Source of the DNA: Plumapathes pennacea | Taxonomy: Eukaryota > Cnidaria > Anthozoa > Antipatharia > Myriopathidae | Length of the DNA stretch: 64,000 bases | Assembly (NCBI GenBank): GCA_964036295.1 | Contig: OZ038464.1 | Coordinates: forward strand, 13,812,001 to 13,876,000 | Reading direction: 5' to 3' | Part shown: positions 36,105-47,400 of the stretch, piece after piece | How the letters are laid out: each line of letters starts with the position of its first letter | Position numbering within the stretch: position 1 is the stretch's first letter | Program-made: the position numbers and the translations under genes | Notes under the pieces: model-generated | Told to the model about the DNA's origin: nothing | Databases searched by the model: none | The model's input: only the letters and a program-made list of their open reading frames with translations

Positions 36105-36310
36105 TAAGATAGGGTCATTTTGGTTCATTCATTTTTCGTTCATTTTGGTTCATTCATTTCAACATTCATTTTTTTGACTTCCATTTAAATTCGAGTCCCT
36201 ATCGTGTGAGTCTTATAAGATAGGGTCATTTTGGTGCATCCTTCTAATGCATACCACTTAATCTCTGTAAGTAGTAAAAAGAATGCATCAAACTGACCGT
36301 CATTTTAATC
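36105..36310. repeat. TTTTGGTGCATCC hairpin repeat with short direct duplication
   Basis: One full hairpin unit (about 36223-36305) follows a duplicated lead-in: TTTTTTTGACTTCCATTTAA and GATAGGGTCATTTTGGT each occur twice, about 120 bases apart. Confidence 0.65.
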
Positions 36311-36339
36311 AGCCTAATAGCGAGATTACCTAAAAAACT

Positions 36340-37240
36340 GAAATTCACTCATTTGATTTATTGACCGGTTTGTCTATTTGCTCAATTTTCAATTGAATGG
36401 ACATATCAACCTATTTGTTTTTGACGGATATGCTCGATACATCAACTTATTCAGTTGGCCAATTTATCTATCTGCTAAATTTTCAACTGAATGGATATAT
36501 CAACCTATCTGATTTTTGACTGATACGCCCAATAAATCAACTTATTTGGTTTATTGGCCGATTTGTCTAACTGCTAAATATTTAACTGAATGGATATATC
36601 AACCTATTTGAGTTATGGACCGATTTGTCTATTTCCTAAATTTTTAACTGAATGGATATATCAACCTATTTGATTTTTGGACTGATATGCTCGATGCATC
36701 AACTTATTTGGTTTACTGATCAATTTGTCTATTCGCTAAATTTTCAATAGAATAGATATATCAACCTATTTGATTTATTGACCGGTTTGTCTATTTGCTC
36801 AATTTTCAATTGAATGGACATATCAACCTATTTGATTTTATTGACCTGTTTGTCTATTTCCTAAATTTTCAACTGAACGGATATATCAACCTATTTCATT
36901 TATTGACTGATATGCCAGATTATTCGGTTTATTGATAGATTTGTATATTTGCTAAATTTTCAATTGAATGGATATATCAACCTATTTGAATCATTGATCG
37001 ATTTGTCCATTTGTTTAATTTTCAATTGAGGGCATATCAACCTATTTAACCAATTGACGGATATGCCCGATACATCAACTTATTCGAATTATGACCGATT
37101 GGTCCATTTGCTAAATTTTTATTTGAATGGATATATCCACCTATTCAACTTATTGACCTATATGCCCCGATACATCAACTTATTCGGTTTATTGATCGAT
37201 TTGATTATTTACTAAATTTTTAATTGATCGGATATATAGG
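36340..37240. repeat. Minisatellite, roughly 60-bp unit, about 14 copies
   Basis: The unit resembles TTTATTGACCGATTTGTCTA, then TTTGCTAAATTTTCAACTGA, then ATGGATATATCAACCTATTT. Some copies carry GATATGCTCGATACATCAAC in the middle, giving a higher-order pattern of longer units. Highly AT-rich, no coding sense. Confidence 0.8.
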
Positions 37241-37298
37241 TTACTTTCACTGTCATTCTTATATAATTTATTACTACTACATTCATTATTTTCTCTAG

Positions 37299-37950
37299 AG
37301 ATGTTAGTGCAAGCTCTCCGCTCTCCAATGACCAATCATAAGAAGATGTACGATTCTTTATCAAGGGCATTCCTTTAGAGATGACACAGGTACAGTATAC
37401 TTGATGTAAATTATTTTGAGTGTGTACACTGTAGGGCCAAGCTATTATAAAATTACGGTGTACAGTACCATTTTACTGCAACTGTAGTGGAACCCTGCCT
37501 AACGGCCACCTTGTTGATATGTCCACTTCCCTGTACAGTCACTTTTTTGTCCCGGAGAACCGACGCTGGGTCATTTTTGATCTGCAAATGGTAATAAGGC
37601 CACTCTGTTAATATGACCAGATTTTAGTGTTTCAATGGTGGCCGTATTGACATGGTTCCACCTACTTAGGTGATGAAAGACTTAATCTTTTTTGACCTGA
37701 TTATGCATTTAAGTCTTTCACACTGTACTTGAACTACATAGCAAGTCACAAGTTCTGTTTGGCTGTGCAAGCTGCCCGGGTGAAGGTTGTGGTGTTGTGC
37801 TTTGTTTTCATTGAACCCTGTTAATGCTCATCTTTACATTTTATTATCCAATATGCAGAAAGGTTTGAAGAACCTTTTCAGTCAAGCTGGAGAGGTGGTT
37901 TACTGCAAGATAGTTCCATCGACAAATTCAAGCTTCAACACCAGAATAGG
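37299..37950 (+). pseudogene. Two exons of a broken RRM (RNA-recognition motif) gene
   Basis: Exon 37299-37389 ends EDVRFFIKGIPLEMTQ and exon 37859-37950 begins KGLKNLFSQAGEVVYCKIVP. Joined in phase 0 they read like the first half of an RRM: an RNP2-type strand (FFIKGIP), helix 1, then strand 2. Acceptors (TTCTCTAG, ATATGCAG) and donors (CAG|GTACAG, GG|GTGAGC) are good. An in-frame TAA at 37339-37341 lies just before EDV, and I find no later exon with the RNP1 (GYGFV-like) half. It is most likely a duplicated fragment of an RNA-binding protein gene that kept its intron. A live gene starting after the TAA by an exon not seen here cannot be ruled out. Confidence 0.5.
37480..37672. repeat. MITE with GTGGAACC ends
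   Basis: GTGGAACCCTGCCTAACGGCCACC on the left (written here in part) and the complementary GGTGGCCGTATTGACATGG, then TTCCAC, on the right. It lies in the intron of the RRM relic. GTGGAACCT-type ends also occur at 13764 and 22081. Confidence 0.55.
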
Positions 37951-39030
37951 GTGAGCCATGATGTACAGAACTTTTCCTAATAATTGTTCCACCACATGCT
38001 GTAGACAGTCCAACAGACAAACTTGGCTGGCTGTGCAAAAATCTCAGATGTTTTGAGTACCATACTGTAAAATAATGAAATTACTGTAAAATACCTCGGT
38101 CATTTAGTTGGTCCAGCTATAGCATTTTAAATAACATAAGCTCTCCTTGCGACCACCCTCGTAAGCAACCAGTTTTACTGTAGTTATGACCACCATTGTG
38201 AAACTTCATTTTGAATTGACACTCAAACTCTGTAATTAAAAGCTCTCTTCGGCAACTGCTCTTGTAAGCGAAAGCAACCACTTTTGGGATGGACATATCA
38301 TTGTGCGAATTACTAACCTGTCTTTTTTGTTTGTTTTAAAAGCTCTCATGAGCGACCACTCAAAGAGTCTAATTCATGTTAGTCAACACTTGCACTAAAA
38401 GTATACACTACTTGAATGATCACATTTACAGTAAACATATCATGCTAAAGGTTCATTGATAAGATCGCGAATTAAAAATCCAAGCTCTAGTTCTAGTTAC
38501 TGTTGTTATAGTGGTCCTGTACGACGAACACTTTCTCAAATTGCCGAGGTGGAAAATATCTTTGACCGTACAGTATTGGTGTGATTCTGCAGTTACTGTG
38601 TATCAGTCACATGCAGTGTCAGTGACATGAAAAATGTTTTACAGCTTTCTATCCATTTTAGGTTTTTAGGCTATAAGGGAAGCAGAATGTGAAATGTGGA
38701 GTTGGATGGCTTTGACCTGGGGCAGGGAATCACTCAGGCTCAGGGTTTCTCTATCTGTTGCCAAACCTGTTCACGAGAAGACAGGATGCCACTATGGAGT
38801 TTGTAAATGGGAAGTTACTGTATTGTATAAACCTAACAAGGAAACTTTTGTAAACAGTTTCCTGTAACTTCAGTACTACCAATAATACAGTACTACCGGC
38901 ACTACCATTAGTACAGGTAATTGCATGATTTCGAGTACAATATTTGGACTAAATGAGCATGTTAAGTGAATTTTTCAAAGGCAGCACTCGTGTAATTTGT
39001 GGTCTTTGAAAAGTTACTAGCCCAAACACC
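37951..39030. other. No gene seen; decayed repeats
   Basis: Contains GCTCTC...GCGACCAC-type repeat pieces at about 38130-38370 (TAAGCAACC, GAGCGACCACT) and otherwise unplaced AT-rich sequence with no convincing exon. Confidence 0.4.
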
Positions 39031-39034
39031 GATA

Positions 39035-39079
39035 CTTGGCGGCCAGCCACCCCCGCTTTCAAAATCCTAGATCCGCCCC
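39035..39079 (-). repeat. hAT-like end, same type as 13356
   Basis: On the minus strand it reads AGGGGCGGATCTAGGATTTT followed by GGGGGTGGCTGGCCGCC, the same order as at 13356-13400. It is an isolated end in the window and shows that this terminus is dispersed. Confidence 0.6.
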
Positions 39080-39154
39080 TGAACGCTTATAGAGTTTATA
39101 ATCTTCTTGACTTGCATTTTAATTAATTTAACTCCGTTGATCGTGTGAGTCCTA

Positions 39155-39845
39155 TATACGATAGAGTCATTTTGGTGCATCCCTTCTAGTGCATACCACG
39201 ATCTCTGTAAGTACGAGAAAGGATGCATCACAAACTGACCGTCATTTTAATCAGCCGTAAATAGCGAGATAACCTAAAAAGCTGAAATTCACCCAGTATT
39301 TATAGTTAATTTGCCTCTCCGCCTCTCATATGGTGGCTTTACTCTGTTTGACTTGCTATATAATTCAACTCCCTTGGTCGTGTAAAACAATTAAGTTAGG
39401 GTCATTTTGGTGCATCCCTTATAGTGCACACCATAACCCCTGTAAGAACTGGGAGGGATGCATCAAAATGACCATTATTTTAATTAGATTAGTTTCTCCG
39501 ACACTCATACAATTTATAATTTTTTTTACTTGCATTTTAATTCAACTCCCTTGGTCGTGTGAGTCTTATGAAATAGGGTCATTTTGGTGCATCTCTTCTA
39601 GTGCATACCACGATCTCTGTAAGTACTATAGAAGGGATTGCATCAAAATTACGGTTATTTTAATTAGATTTGTTTCTTCGACACTCACACTCATACAGTT
39701 TATAATTTTCTTGACTTGCATTTTAATTCAACTCCCTTGGTCGCGTGAGTCTTATAAGATAGGGCCATTTTGGTGCATACCTTTTAGTGCCATTAAAAGG
39801 TATCGATCTTTGTAAGTACTAGAAGGGATGCATCAAACCGTGACC
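39155..39845. repeat. Tandem array of TTTTGGTGCATCCC hairpin units
   Basis: Four units of about 190 bp, each with a hairpin core (GGGTCATTTTGGTGCATCCC ... GGGATGCATCAAAATGACC) and a spacer with TTTATAATTTTCTTGACTTG and CAACTCCCTTGGTCGTGTGA. An ORF of 161 codons (39330-39815) runs through because the unit is repeated in frame; it is not a gene. Confidence 0.8.
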
Positions 39846-39889
39846 ATCTTTGTAATCAGCCGTAAAGTATAACGAGATCACCTAAATGG

Positions 39890-40860
39890 CCACAGCAGGA
39901 AAGAAACCTCCAGCCCTTTTCTTTCTGGACTCCCCTCAGGGCTAGGTCATCCACCTCGCTCGCAACTGAAGAACACTACAGCTCAAGGCGGCTCAAGGCG
40001 GCTCAAAGCGTCCGGCTCCACGCCTAAACGAAGCAAAGCTCCTTTTTACAGGTATATATTTTTGGGTTCTGTCGTTATTGTTTGTCGCTTCTCTCCGTTT
40101 TTTCGATCTCTTTCATCTCGCCTTCTCAGGACATTTGCGAGCTCAAGTTTCCTTCCCGTGTCTTTTATGCAAAACGCATTGGTCACCTTGATCACACCCT
40201 CGCGTGTTAATTTGTTTGGCCTTCACTAGTTTCTCCCTTATCGCATATCCCTTCGTTGCACTCTCATGTTCTTTTCATATACTGGTCGACTTTATTTTCT
40301 CGATATTTTGTTTTTTTTTTGACCTTTCGCATGCTTTTTACTTCTCTGCTTGCACAACTTTCCCTGTTGTATGGTCGCTTCGTAGCATTAGGCCCAGGTC
40401 AAACGACGTACTTCAGACCGGAGACGAACTAAACTGAGAGAATTAAGTTCATGATAAGATCGACGTTTGACTCAATTAAGTTTGACTGATTGTATTTGGA
40501 TCGACCAAGACGTTCTTTCCGTCTGTTGCAGACGGGAAGAACGTCCGAAGATCGTCTCGGGGGCAAACGTCGATCTTTTCATAAGTCGAACTAAATGTAA
40601 GCTCCCGCTGACCCCAAAAATCGGTTCTTACACTCTAAATTAATTTCGACGATTAAATTCGACGTTTGACCCAACAGTCGAACTTAATTAATTTCGGTCG
40701 ACCTGAATTGCAATTTAGTTCGTCTCGTCTGAAGTACGTCGTTTGACCTGGGCCTTAGTGTGCATCATTTCGTTTTCCATTCATGAATTTTCTATAAATT
40801 AATGGAGCTCTGAGAATATCGACTGACATCCCCTTTCTTTTTGCAGGGGTCGGGGCAGAA
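39890..40860. repeat. Dispersed repeat, copy 1 (pair of 55385-55930)
   Basis: Shares GAAACCTCCAG, CACCTCGCTCGCAACTGAAG, GCGTCCGGCTCCACGCCTAA and GGTTCTGTCGTT...TTGTTTGTCG with 55385-55930, and goes on through TTAATTTGTTTGGCCTTC and TGGTCGCTTCGTAGCATTAG. It is interrupted by the MITE at 40391-40754. The nature of the repeat is unknown; ORFs on it do not match between copies. Confidence 0.6.
40391..40754. mobile_element. 364-bp MITE with TTA target duplication and preserved empty site
   Basis: Inverted ends GGCCCAGGTCAAACGACGTA continue with few mismatches for about 40 bases (CTTCAGAC, GAGACGAACTAAA). TTA flanks both sides (40388-40390 and 40755-40757). The paralogous repeat at 55885-55905 reads GTAGCATTAGTTTGCATC without the element. 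A 3-bp TTA duplication points to the PIF/Harbinger group. Confidence 0.85.
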
Positions 40861-41037
40861 AATTTTAGACTCGACTACCCACCCCCAACCAATAGTACTT
40901 TAAAATTGCTACCACCATTTTACTGATCCCGCATGCCCGTGTCTTTTACCGCTGATTGTTTGCGGCTGCGAAATGCGTTCGTCCTTTGCGGAATTTTTCC
41001 CCGGCCCCTTCCCCTCCGCAGCTTTTTCCTCGCCCGG
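40810..41037. repeat. Promoter-proximal repeat upstream of the Lifeguard gene
   Basis: CTGAGAATATCGACTGACAT, TTTTAGACTC, TGATCCCGCA, CCGTGTCTTTTACCGCTGAT, TGTTTGCGGCTGCGAAATG and CCGCAGCTTTTTCC recur in order at 61401-61619, just before the CIR1 start codon. A CT microsatellite follows at 41041-41064. Confidence 0.7.
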
Positions 41038-41492
41038 TGTTCTCTCTCTCTCTCTCTCTCTCTCCCACCCCACCCCGCCGCCCGCCCAACCTCGCCTCCT
41101 GGGCCATCCGCGTGGTACCCATTATATACCAATCTCTCAGCTCTCTCAACTCGAAATCTGGCATTAAATCGGGGCATTTGAACAGTCATTTTGGCCCGAG
41201 GGTGGGAAACTTGACCATCGGAAAATTAAAAAGTTCAAAAGCCCGGGGGGGTTGCCCCGGGCGGTACATTACGGCCATCCCTTCTTTTAAAAAAATACCA
41301 CGCAATCGGAGGCGACATAACATCATGTTCCAAGAGCCGCGAATTTTCCGAAATCACGTTAGTTTCCAAACAACAAGAAAAAGCCGACGGCCGGTGCTTT
41401 GAGTCGACAAAGCGGAACTGTTGTAGTTACGTCATGTGATTAGCTCAGTACCCCGGATGATAAATACAGAAGGTGCCAGTGTCACAATCAAG

Positions 41493-44400
41493 ATGTCGGC
41501 TCCATATCCCCCGGTGGAACAGCCATATCCTCCTCAGAATCAACCATATCCTCCTCAGAATCAACCCAACATGGCAGCATACCCTCCACAGACTGGCATT
41601 GGGTACCCAGCGTACCCACCGCCAGCACAAGCTGCCTATCCACCGCCAACGCAGGCCGCGTACTATCCACCACCAGAAAGTGGCCCGATGGCATCGATGC
41701 CTCCACCACCTTCGTATGACTCTGCTACGGCACAACCCCCGCCTTCTTACCATGCTGCGGCTCCAAAGAGTGGCCCTGACTACGGTTCTGCCGACGTGGG
41801 GTACAGTGGAGAAGAATTTTCAGATATCGTGAACTTCTCGAACAAATCTGTTCGCCGTGGTACGTAATTCTGTATGACCTTGCATATGGTACTGTTTACT
41901 TTTTTTTCGTTCAGTTCAGATTTTATTCCTTGTTTGATTCTGTAGGCGTCTATTTTGGCTTAAGTTTTTTCTGTCGTCAGTTTTCTGAGAGATGTTTTTA
42001 TGCTTCCGATCGAATCAGTTGTACGTTGTGTTGGTTTACAAGTATACTGTATAACTGTTTATGAATTGACTTGATCACGCGTGTTCAGTTTTTTATTTTT
42101 TTTTATTTTTTTTTATCTCTCTGGCTGTAGTAGTAATAATTTATGTTTTATTTGTGATAAATTTTACATACGAAGCTCCAAGTTCCTGCCCGTCCATCCT
42201 GATCTTCGCATGACGTCACCTGTTTTATTAAAGAAGTGTTTGAGTTTTGTTCGATTGATCGTTTTCCCAAATACACTGTTGGACACTGTATGTTATAACT
42301 CTAATTAAAAATAAATGTATATAGCTATACTTATTTTTCCTTATTTCCATTGCATCACAGGATTTATCAGAAAGGTACGTTTGTATGCCGCCTTTGGATT
42401 TTTTCTGTCATATTGCTACCATTTTATGAAACTTTATCAAGGGCCTCAAAATAGCCACTGACAGTAAATAATACTTATTGGTGGTTTTGTTTTACTGCAG
42501 GTGTTTTGCATCCTTACGCTGCAGCTGTTGACTACTGTTGCCGCCATTTGTGTGTTTATGTTTGTGTGAGTATACAGGGAGAGTGTAATACCAGCTCTTA
42601 AGAGAACTACAATCAGTGACAAAAGTCTTGGGACACTCTCAAGATTTCAGTAAATTCTCTACTATTTCAGTTGAAAACTACCCCCCTTCCCCCCGTTCAA
42701 TGTTGATCTGGCGTTAACCTATTTTTCCAAGGTTTCGCAACATTGTACAGGGGGAGGGGGGGGGGGGGGGGGGGGGGGGCAGAGAAGCGTTCTTCGGCGT
42801 TTATTACGCTTAATTATTGACCTGTGTCTAAAATATGTCAATTTTTTGAAGTGTCCCAAGAACTTTTGTCACTGATTGTAGGTTGATTGCGTCGGCGTGG
42901 TGGGAGAGAAACTGGTGTATCAAGTGTTGATGTAAGTGTTGATGAGGGTAATGGAACTCCGTCAAAGAGACAATAGCTGACGTTTCGAGCGCTAGCCCTT
43001 CGTCATTTGCTCTGATGAAGGGCTAGCGCTCGAAACGTCAGCTATTGTCTCTTTGGCAGCGTTCCATTACCCTCATCAACACTTAGTTGATACACCAGTT
43101 TGTATACAGGGAGAGGGCCAGTTCAAACGTTGAACTTCACAAGGGTCGAACTCAGTGCAAATTAGCTCAAACAATGGCATTTGCTCGTTTGCATTCAGGA
43201 TTTGAGATTGTTGATCTGTGTTGCTGGCACAAGCTTACAGAAACTGATAGAATTATATTCTAAATATATTTGTACAGTGGACGGAAAGCTGGACTGGGCA
43301 TTCTAAAGGAATATTATTACCCTTACGAAGGAAGAAGGAAAATAGTGGAACTATAAAAACACTTTCCTTGCTTGGCAAGTTTGATGTCATATTAATATTA
43401 GCCTGGCCTGACTGACTGTCAGGTTAGCAGAGTTTTTCACCCTGGCAAAATTCACTATTTGCATGTTTTTTTTTTTGTGGCATGTTATTATACTTGTATG
43501 TGACAAAATAGAACAGGCCTGGGGCCAATTCAATAAAACATTTACAATTATAGTGTATTCTACAAGTTGGACACTTTAAAACACACTGTACAATACCATG
43601 GCCCAGTATTGTTGTGGTTGTTTACTCAGGGTCCTGTAACACTGTAACATTGTACATAACTTTGCTGGAGTATAGAGTCTGCAGTTTAATGGTGTTTGAA
43701 TAATGGTCCAACTTGTAAAATACATGTGTAAATGTTTATTGAATTGGCCCCTGCTCTTTTCAGCTTACTCTTTTTTCTACATCACCTCATTTGGTAACAG
43801 CACTTAGTTTTTTAAGTTTATGACAGTGATATAACATTGTATAATTTTAAAATTATCTTGTAGTGACCCTGTGAAGGCTTTTATGCGTACTTCAAATGGA
43901 CAAGCTGCATACTTTGCATCTTTGTAAGTATACGTCATGCTTTGTTTTAGTCTGGGCTAGTTGCAACAATTCCACTCAATCAAAATACACTTTGATCCCT
44001 GGATGGATTGAAAGATGGCTTTGGTTTCAATCAAGAATGATTTGACTAGGATTAATATGGAATTCAGTGCTTTTACTTTAAGCTTTCAGGCAAAAATCAG
44101 TAATTTGATTATTTCCTTTTGATTGTTGTAGCATATGAAGCCCGTTCTTCTCTTCTTTTAGTGCAATATTATTAATTCCTACAGCAATATTTGTTGACTC
44201 ATGGTTATCTGTCCCAGCTTCTAATATCTTTTTTTATGTGTAGTTGGATGTCTCTATCTTTTTTCCCTATGATGAAATATTTATTAGACAAACTCTGGTT
44301 TAATATAGAGATTTCTGCCACTGAGAAATGTTGTATCTGAACACATGTAAAGATACAATATATTTTTACGTGTGTTAATATCAGCCAAGCAGTGATCTTG

Positions 44401-47400
44401 CATGTTTTCGCATTTCTTAGTGGCAGAAATCTCTGTATCACACCAGACTTTATGAAATAAACAGAATAATACATAGATGCTTGGAAATATTCTCTTGTTC
44501 GACCATCTCTATATGTCACTTGTTTGCTTCACTCACTCATGAGATATCGAGATGAACACTCCAAGATAAACTTCATACCTCTGTGCGCCCATGTATTATT
44601 CTCTATAAATTATATTAGTGTTCTATCTACAGTACATGTACAGTGCATGTATAGCTTAGCCAACCTTTTAATTCTAAAGAGCTTTTCCTTTCACAGTGAG
44701 CTACTGTATCATATTTTGTAATATGTATTTGAGTCAGTTGTAGTTCAGCTTAAATTTTGGTTAACAGACTAGTACGTATTTCTACGTTATATTTCCTTTC
44801 CCAAAGTGAAAGCAAGGACAATTAAACCCTAGTCTGGTTAAAAATTAAACAGTTTATTATAAAAGTGATACTCTGTAATACTGTGACAATTAATGGTTTT
44901 CTTAATTTCATATGTAGTGGAATCTTCATTGCCCTGTATATTGTGCTGGTCTGCTGTGACAATGTCAGGCAAGTGAATTTATATAAAAAAAATATAATAA
45001 TATGCTGGGTGCTCACCACTGACCCAGCTTATGTGTTTGAGTGTGCATGTATTTTGAGCATGTGTGATGATGCTCTTTTCCAGACCTCATTGTTCCTAAC
45101 ATGGACAAATTATACCTGTTAAGATAATATTTCTGATGCAACAAATGCTCCCGTACTCCTTATTCATAATAATAATTATCATGATGTCAATTCGAACTGA
45201 ATTGTCGGCACAAGCAAGCCAGAAATGCTCTTTTGGTTGCCTTTCAACCACGTCGAGGACATGACTACTGAAGGTGAGAATTTGTTTAAGTTTAGAAAGA
45301 GAGTTTCATCTGTCAGTTGACTGGATGGCTGCATGATCGAAAAACAGGGAGATTTTGCTGTTGATTGACACTGTAAACTGCATCTAAGATGGTCCAAATA
45401 GAATTCAGGAAAAAAAGGAAAAAAAAGAAAAGACAGAAAACTTTAAGGAAAAAAAGAAATCCGATCACCATATTTTACCGGGTTCCTGCAAGTATAATAA
45501 TATTACTGTAATTATGTGCAGCAGTTACAGGCAGCTAACAAGAACACCATAAACCACTCGTTCATTCAGCAAATTACACTGAAGGACAAATAATTATATA
45601 TTAAAGTTCAAAACATGGTTGTCCTGGCATAACTCAGAAGCTATACCATACTTTTGAAATGGTCTTGTATTAAGTATGAAACAGACCAGAGCAGAGCATT
45701 TAGACTTCTGGTGTGGATAACGTAGTTATTTTGGAATGTCAGGCAACTATTCTTAGTGTTTTGTTTGCTGCCTGGTGAGCTTTGTAGCCCAAGTAATGAA
45801 TTTTTGAATGCTCTGTGTGAACATGGAAGACATCACACAGCACAATGGTATACATTTTTATTTAGTTTATACGTTTATTTGTTGCTGTATGTGGTCAATG
45901 TTGTTGATCTGCCAAAAAACTGTGCATGTAATAATTATACAAATAATAATAATGCTGATGGCTCATTCCACCGTTACGGACATTACATTCAGACAATTTT
46001 TTAACATTCAAGTTGCTGCTCCACATAGGATATGCAATGTTTTGCTGTTTCTTGTACACTGCATGATAACTTGAAGTCCCCTCCCTCACTTGGCAAAAAA
46101 GAAAAAAGAATGCTTATTCTTAGCTGCCTGTTGTGTTGATTTAAAGATCTGTTACGGACATTACAGCAAAACAACCAGACATTTTGATTTTGACTTTGAA
46201 AGCTCAATTCCTGTGAATTGTAAGAAGTCCTGAGATAACAACTATTTTTTTCTTATTGGATAGTGGTCAAAGTTTTATAATGCTGTGATAATTTTCCTCA
46301 TAGTTTATTTTGTTGCATTATATTTACAAAAATGTAGTGTTACGGACATTACAGCAGGTGTTACGGACATTACAGTCTGTGAATTTGACACTAAAAATGC
46401 AGATATAAATCTTCCTTGAGTCGTTTTGTTTAGTTTAGTTGTGGTATCCAACAATATCATTTCTAAACACACAGTTGAAGAAAGGTTTGAAATAAATTAA
46501 GGTCAGGTACAGTCATTTTACATTCAACCTGAGCCATGAGTACCGGAAAAGGTTGTCAGTGGATTGTCTTTTTGAGCATGCTCAATGATACTCTTTGAGT
46601 TTGAAGTATACCACCATTAAGTTTAATTATGTAAAGAAATGGGCAGGAGCAGAAAGTCAGAAGCAAAAAGGGCTAAAGAGTTTAGGAAAAATCTGAAGGC
46701 AAATGTTGAAAGATATAACACCTACAAGGCAAATGACAAAGAGAGAAAGAGGGCTGCAAGGAATAAGAGTGCAAACATTCTCACACCAGATGAAGCTGCC
46801 AGAAGAATAAGCTAAATAGGACAGAGTCAGGAAATGTAGGCTGCTTAAAAAACAAGGGAAGAGTGGAAGCAAACCTGACCAGTTACAGTCTGAACAATTG
46901 GATTACCAAAGACCTCAGGCCCTTGGAAAAGCTGTGGGCAAGTGAAGAAACATCTGCCTCATAGCCCAAGAAAAAGAATGGCAGTTGTACTGAAACTAGC
47001 AAAATGGTTGGTGAAGCTAGCATTCCAGCATTCAGGAAAATTATGCTGCTTGATTTGCATCAGAAAGTTCTGCACCCTATACCACCAGGTGGAGTAATGC
47101 CTGAGCAGTATTATGTAGTAGAATATGCCACCAATTATTATGTTGGAAGGGCACTATACACCAAAGCAAAGAATCTGTGATGTTCAAGTTCCTCCATCGA
47201 GTTGGAGCTGACAGGTTCAACTGGCCAAGAAGAGATGACCTGGATGAAGTGCATCCTTTGTGTGTTTTATGGCCCAGTAATTCTTGAAAGCACTGGCCCA
47301 TTTGTTGTCCCAAAGCAGTATGAGATCGAAAAGATCTTCTGTGTACTAAGGAAGCAGAGGAAGGCTAAGTGACAGTGCACTAAAGAACCTGTGCTCAATT

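Noticed and set aside
39330-39815. 161-codon open frame on the plus strand
   Set aside because: It runs through tandem hairpin units whose period keeps the frame open; no domain, and the peptide repeats with the DNA unit.
41445-41832. Arg- and His-rich ORFs overlapping the Lifeguard first exon
   Set aside because: Shadows of the Pro/Tyr-rich coding exon in other frames.
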